Below, in pieces: positions 61,634 through 64,000 of a stretch of 64,000 nt of DNA. The DNA is from Allocatelliglobosispora scoriae (lineage in GTDB: Bacteria > Actinomycetota > Actinomycetes > Mycobacteriales > Micromonosporaceae): NCBI RefSeq assembly GCF_014204945.1, contig NZ_JACHMN010000002.1:868001-932000 (forward strand). The letters run 5' to 3'. The notes below the pieces were generated by a model that saw nothing but the letters and a program-made list of their open reading frames with translations, was not told the DNA's origin and searched no databases. The stretch's first letter is position 1. Each line of letters opens with the position of its first letter. The translations under genes and the position numbers were made by a program.

Positions 61634-63712
61634 TCAGTCCTCCTCGTCCAGGTCCAGCCCCGTCGCGTTCGCCGCGAACCCCAGCTCGTCGGCGACCAGC
61701 TCGATGCTGTTGGTCACCGCTCGCTCCGCGTGCCCCACATCGGCCTCCCGCCGGATCAGCACCGGCCGCCGCGAGCTGGTCGCGTGCTGCAGCGCGGCGG
61801 CCATCTTCCGGGCGTGCAGCGGGTCCACCCGGCTGTCCCCGTCGAACACCGTGAACAGCACGTGCGGATACTCGGTCTCCTCCACCACCCGGTGATACGG
61901 CGAGTACGCCAGCAGCCAGCCGAACTGCTCGGCGTCGGAGACGGTGCCGTACTCGCCGCTCCAGGTCATGCCGAGTCCGAACTTCTCGTAACGGATCATG
62001 TCGAGCAGCGGCGCGCCGCAGATCGCGGCGTTGAACAGCTCCGGGAACTGGGTCACCGCGGCGCCGACGAGCAGGCCGCCGTTGGAGCCGCCCGCGACGC
62101 AGAGCCGGTCGGGGGTGGTGATGCCCTGGTCGGCGAGCCACTGGGCGGCGGCGCGGAAGTCGTCGAAGACGTTCTGCTTGTTGGCGAGCATCCCGGCGCG
62201 ATGCCACTGCTCGCCCTCCTCGCCGCCGCCGCGCAGGTTGGCGACGGCCCAGACGCCGCCTGCGGCGACCCAGGCGGCGATCTCGGAGGAGAAGTGCGGG
62301 CTCCAGCCGACGTTGAAGCCGCCGTACCCGTAGAGGACCGTGGGGTGGGGGCCGGGCGGGGTGTCGCGGTTAGTGATGAGGAACATCCGGACCGGGGTGC
62401 CGTCGCCGGAGGTGTAGGTGACCTGCTTGGCGGTGATGCCGTCGGGTACCGGGGCACCGGGCGGGCGGGCCCAGACGTCGACGCTGCGGTCGCGGCCGTC
62501 GAAGCGGTAGACGGTGGGCCGGGTGGCGAAGTCGGTATAGGTGAACCAGGCCTCGCTGTGCTGGCCGGGGCCGGTGCGGAGCTGGCCGACGGTGCCGACG
62601 CCGGGCAGGGCGATCGTCTCGAGGAGCTCACCGGTACCGAGGTCGTGGACGGTGAGCTCGCTGACGGCGTGCCGGGTACGTGCGACGAGCAGCAGCTTGC
62701 GGGGCAGCTCGGGTGCGTCGAGGATGGCGTAGTCGGCGAGCACCGCGTCGGGGTCCTCGGCGATCAGGTCGCGCCAGTCGGCGTACCCCAGCCGGTCTGG
62801 CGTGGTGACGCAGAGCCGCCAGCGCGGCGCGGACCGGTTGGTGAGGACGTAGGCGCGCCCGTCGTGGATCTCCACGTGGGTGAAGGCGTCGTCGGCCTCC
62901 TTCTGGACGAGCTCCAGTTCCGGGTCGACGGCGTCGAGGTCGGCGACGTGGATGTTGTTGCGCGGGTCGGTGCCCTGCTTGTCGGTGACGGTGAGCCAGC
63001 GGCGGTCGGTGGAGATCCCCACGGTGAAGTAGCGACCAGGACCGGCGTCCTCCCCCGCGACGAGCCGGTCGGTGTCGGGGTGGTCGCCGAGGCGGTGCAG
63101 GTAGACGCGGCGGTAGAGGTAGCCGGTGCCGTCGGGCATCGAGTCGCGGGGCAGGTGCCGCACGTAGTAGAAGGCCTCCTCGCCGGGCACCCAGGCGAGG
63201 TTGGTGAACCAGGCCCGGTCGATCGGGGCCTCGACGAGTGCGCCGGACTCGACGTCGAGCACGTGGATGACCGACTCCTCGGAGCCGTTGGCGGAGATGC
63301 CGTAGGCGACGTACCGGCCGTCGGGCGAGGGGGTGGCGAAGTCGAGGACCGTATGGCCGGTCGGGTCGATCGCCATCGGGTCGATGAGCAGCCTGCGGGT
63401 GCTGTCGGCCCGGATGACCCAGAACGACGCGTGCTCCTGGCCGGCGTCCCGGCGGGAGTAGAAGAGCTGGCCGGCGACCCGGGTCGGCGACGACACGGTG
63501 CCCGCGGTCAGGAGCCGGGCGACGCTGTCGCGGAACGGCGTGCGACTCGACCAGCTCCGCCGGTGTGCGGTGAGCAGTTCGTCCTGGGCCGCGGACCACT
63601 CCTTGGCCTGCGGCGAGGCCGCGTCCTCCAGCCAGCGGTAGGGGTCCGCTACCGGCTGGCCGTGAATCATGTCGACGATGTCTAGCCGTGGCGCGTCGGG
63701 GTAGGCCGTCAT
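61634..63712 (-). CDS. Prolyl oligopeptidase (S9A family)
   Basis: 692 residues from ATG 63712; the frame extends to 63763 without good character. The N-terminal signature YPDAPRLDIVDMIHGQPVAD then PYRWLEDAASPQAKEW is typical. A seven-bladed beta-propeller covers about 70-420. The alpha/beta-hydrolase domain follows with YGYGGFNVGW, NLRGGGEEGEQWHRAG, and the nucleophile S543 in CVAGGSNGGLL. The Asp region is DSRVDPLHARKM and the His is in READVGHAERA. The enzyme cleaves short peptides after proline. There is no signal peptide, so it is probably cytoplasmic. Length matches the family. It stands alone between tRNA-Pro and a divergent ABC ATPase gene. Confidence 0.92.
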   Translation of the reverse strand: MTAYPDAPRLDIVDMIHGQPVADPYRWLEDAASPQAKEWSAAQDELLTAHRRSWSSRTPFRDSVARLLTAGTVSSPTRVAGQLFYSRRDAGQEHASFWVIRADSTRRLLIDPMAIDPTGHTVLDFATPSPDGRYVAYGISANGSEESVIHVLDVESGALVEAPIDRAWFTNLAWVPGEEAFYYVRHLPRDSMPDGTGYLYRRVYLHRLGDHPDTDRLVAGEDAGPGRYFTVGISTDRRWLTVTDKQGTDPRNNIHVADLDAVDPELELVQKEADDAFTHVEIHDGRAYVLTNRSAPRWRLCVTTPDRLGYADWRDLIAEDPDAVLADYAILDAPELPRKLLLVARTRHAVSELTVHDLGTGELLETIALPGVGTVGQLRTGPGQHSEAWFTYTDFATRPTVYRFDGRDRSVDVWARPPGAPVPDGITAKQVTYTSGDGTPVRMFLITNRDTPPGPHPTVLYGYGGFNVGWSPHFSSEIAAWVAAGGVWAVANLRGGGEEGEQWHRAGMLANKQNVFDDFRAAAQWLADQGITTPDRLCVAGGSNGGLLVGAAVTQFPELFNAAICGAPLLDMIRYEKFGLGMTWSGEYGTVSDAEQFGWLLAYSPYHRVVEETEYPHVLFTVFDGDSRVDPLHARKMAAALQHATSSRRPVLIRREADVGHAERAVTNSIELVADELGFAANATGLDLDEED

Positions 63713-63838
63713 GCCTTGAGTGTTACCCACCAAAGCACGCCGCTGTATACACCGGATATCCAACTCTATGAACCGGACGGTTCACCTCACTACGATGCGA
63801 AACGCATGACCAGGCGGTTCCGCAGGAGGAGGCGCACA

Positions 63839-64000
63839 TTGCGTGAGAAAAACTCATTCGCGTTGGCGGCGATCGGCCTCCGCAAGGCGTTCGGCACGAA
63901 GATCGCCGTCGATGACCCCGATCTGATGGTCCCCGCCGGTTCGCTCTTCGGGCTCGACGGCCCCAACGGCGTGGGCAAGACCACGACGCTGTCCATGAAG
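63839..64000 (+). CDS. ABC transporter ATP-binding protein, N-terminal part (runs off window)
   Basis: 54 residues are visible: MREKNSFALAAIGLRKAFGT..., with Walker A GPNGVGKTT near residue 45, preceded by VPAGSLFGLD where most members have GLLGPNG or GLVGPNG. The TTG start at 63839 follows AGGAGGAGG by six bases; ATG 63806 is an in-frame alternative. The pattern fits the ATPase of an ABC-2 type exporter. The remainder and the membrane subunit lie beyond the window. Confidence 0.85.
   Translation, partial: MREKNSFALAAIGLRKAFGTKIAVDDPDLMVPAGSLFGLDGPNGVGKTTTLSMK

Noticed and set aside
61544-63685. 713-residue rightward frame opposite the prolyl oligopeptidase
   Set aside because: Gly/Val/Asp-rich antisense shadow; the opposite strand has a full S9 peptidase with catalytic residues.

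Overview
The window is high-GC actinobacterial DNA. GTG and TTG starts, strong GC bias at third codon positions, WXG100/EccC secretion genes, an ECF sigma factor with a CU044_5270-type partner and a trypsin-co-occurring domain protein all point to a Micromonosporaceae- or Streptomyces-like genome. Much of it is accessory: two protease-based conflict loci, a plasmid-defence SMC cassette, a toxin-antitoxin pair, a decayed polymorphic-toxin locus, three insertion-sequence remnants or elements, and a truncated integrase beside a tRNA-Pro gene.

Layout. 1-5.5 kb: a leftward operon of a secreted LamG protein and the N-terminal part of an RHS-repeat protein that runs off the window. 5.9-9.3 kb: small hypothetical genes, a DUF4236 protein, an S1-like protein and a secreted I36-type protein. 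9.6-12.5 kb: ECF sigma factor, its overlapping membrane-anchored partner and a GAF membrane protein, closed by a strong hairpin. 12.5-15.5 kb: a pentapeptide-repeat protein, a PIN toxin/antitoxin pair with a hexanucleotide repeat in the toxin gene, a frameshifted gene and a low-GC orphan gene. 15.6-23.9 kb: a Wadjet-like (TIGR02677/02678/02680/02679) cassette whose SMC ATPase is split into two overlapping reading frames. 23.9-27.0 kb: IS5-family and IS256-family remnants around a broken toxin-like gene and an intact companion.

27.3-42.4 kb is one functional block, a reduced type VII (ESX-like) secretion locus: two small WXG100-type proteins, a larger helical protein and an accessory protein run rightward and meet, at a perfect 16-bp terminator hairpin, the leftward FHA-FtsK/EccC motor. 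A divergent Ser/Thr kinase follows, then a leftward FN3 / MoxR / DUF58 / transglutaminase-like operon. A 13-bp palindrome occurs twice around the eccC-kinase divergence.

42.7-56.7 kb: a DUF72 pseudogene, then two very large leftward protease systems. The first is a Trypco1 protein followed by a trypsin-STAND-TPR protein of 1,903 residues. The second is a zinc-ribbon protein, a four-TM protein and a TPR-CHAT protease of 1,776 residues. Both have intact catalytic residues and look like signal-triggered proteolytic conflict systems.

56.9-61.5 kb is mosaic and partly low-GC: a Cys-rich gene pair, a double-HTH regulator with three helically phased repeats upstream of it, palindromes, a complete IS3-type element, and an integrase remnant ending beside tRNA-Pro(GGG), which suggests an old integration site. 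61.6-64 kb returns to ordinary genes: a prolyl oligopeptidase and the start of an ABC transporter ATPase.

No database search was possible. Family names rest on motifs read in the translated sequence.
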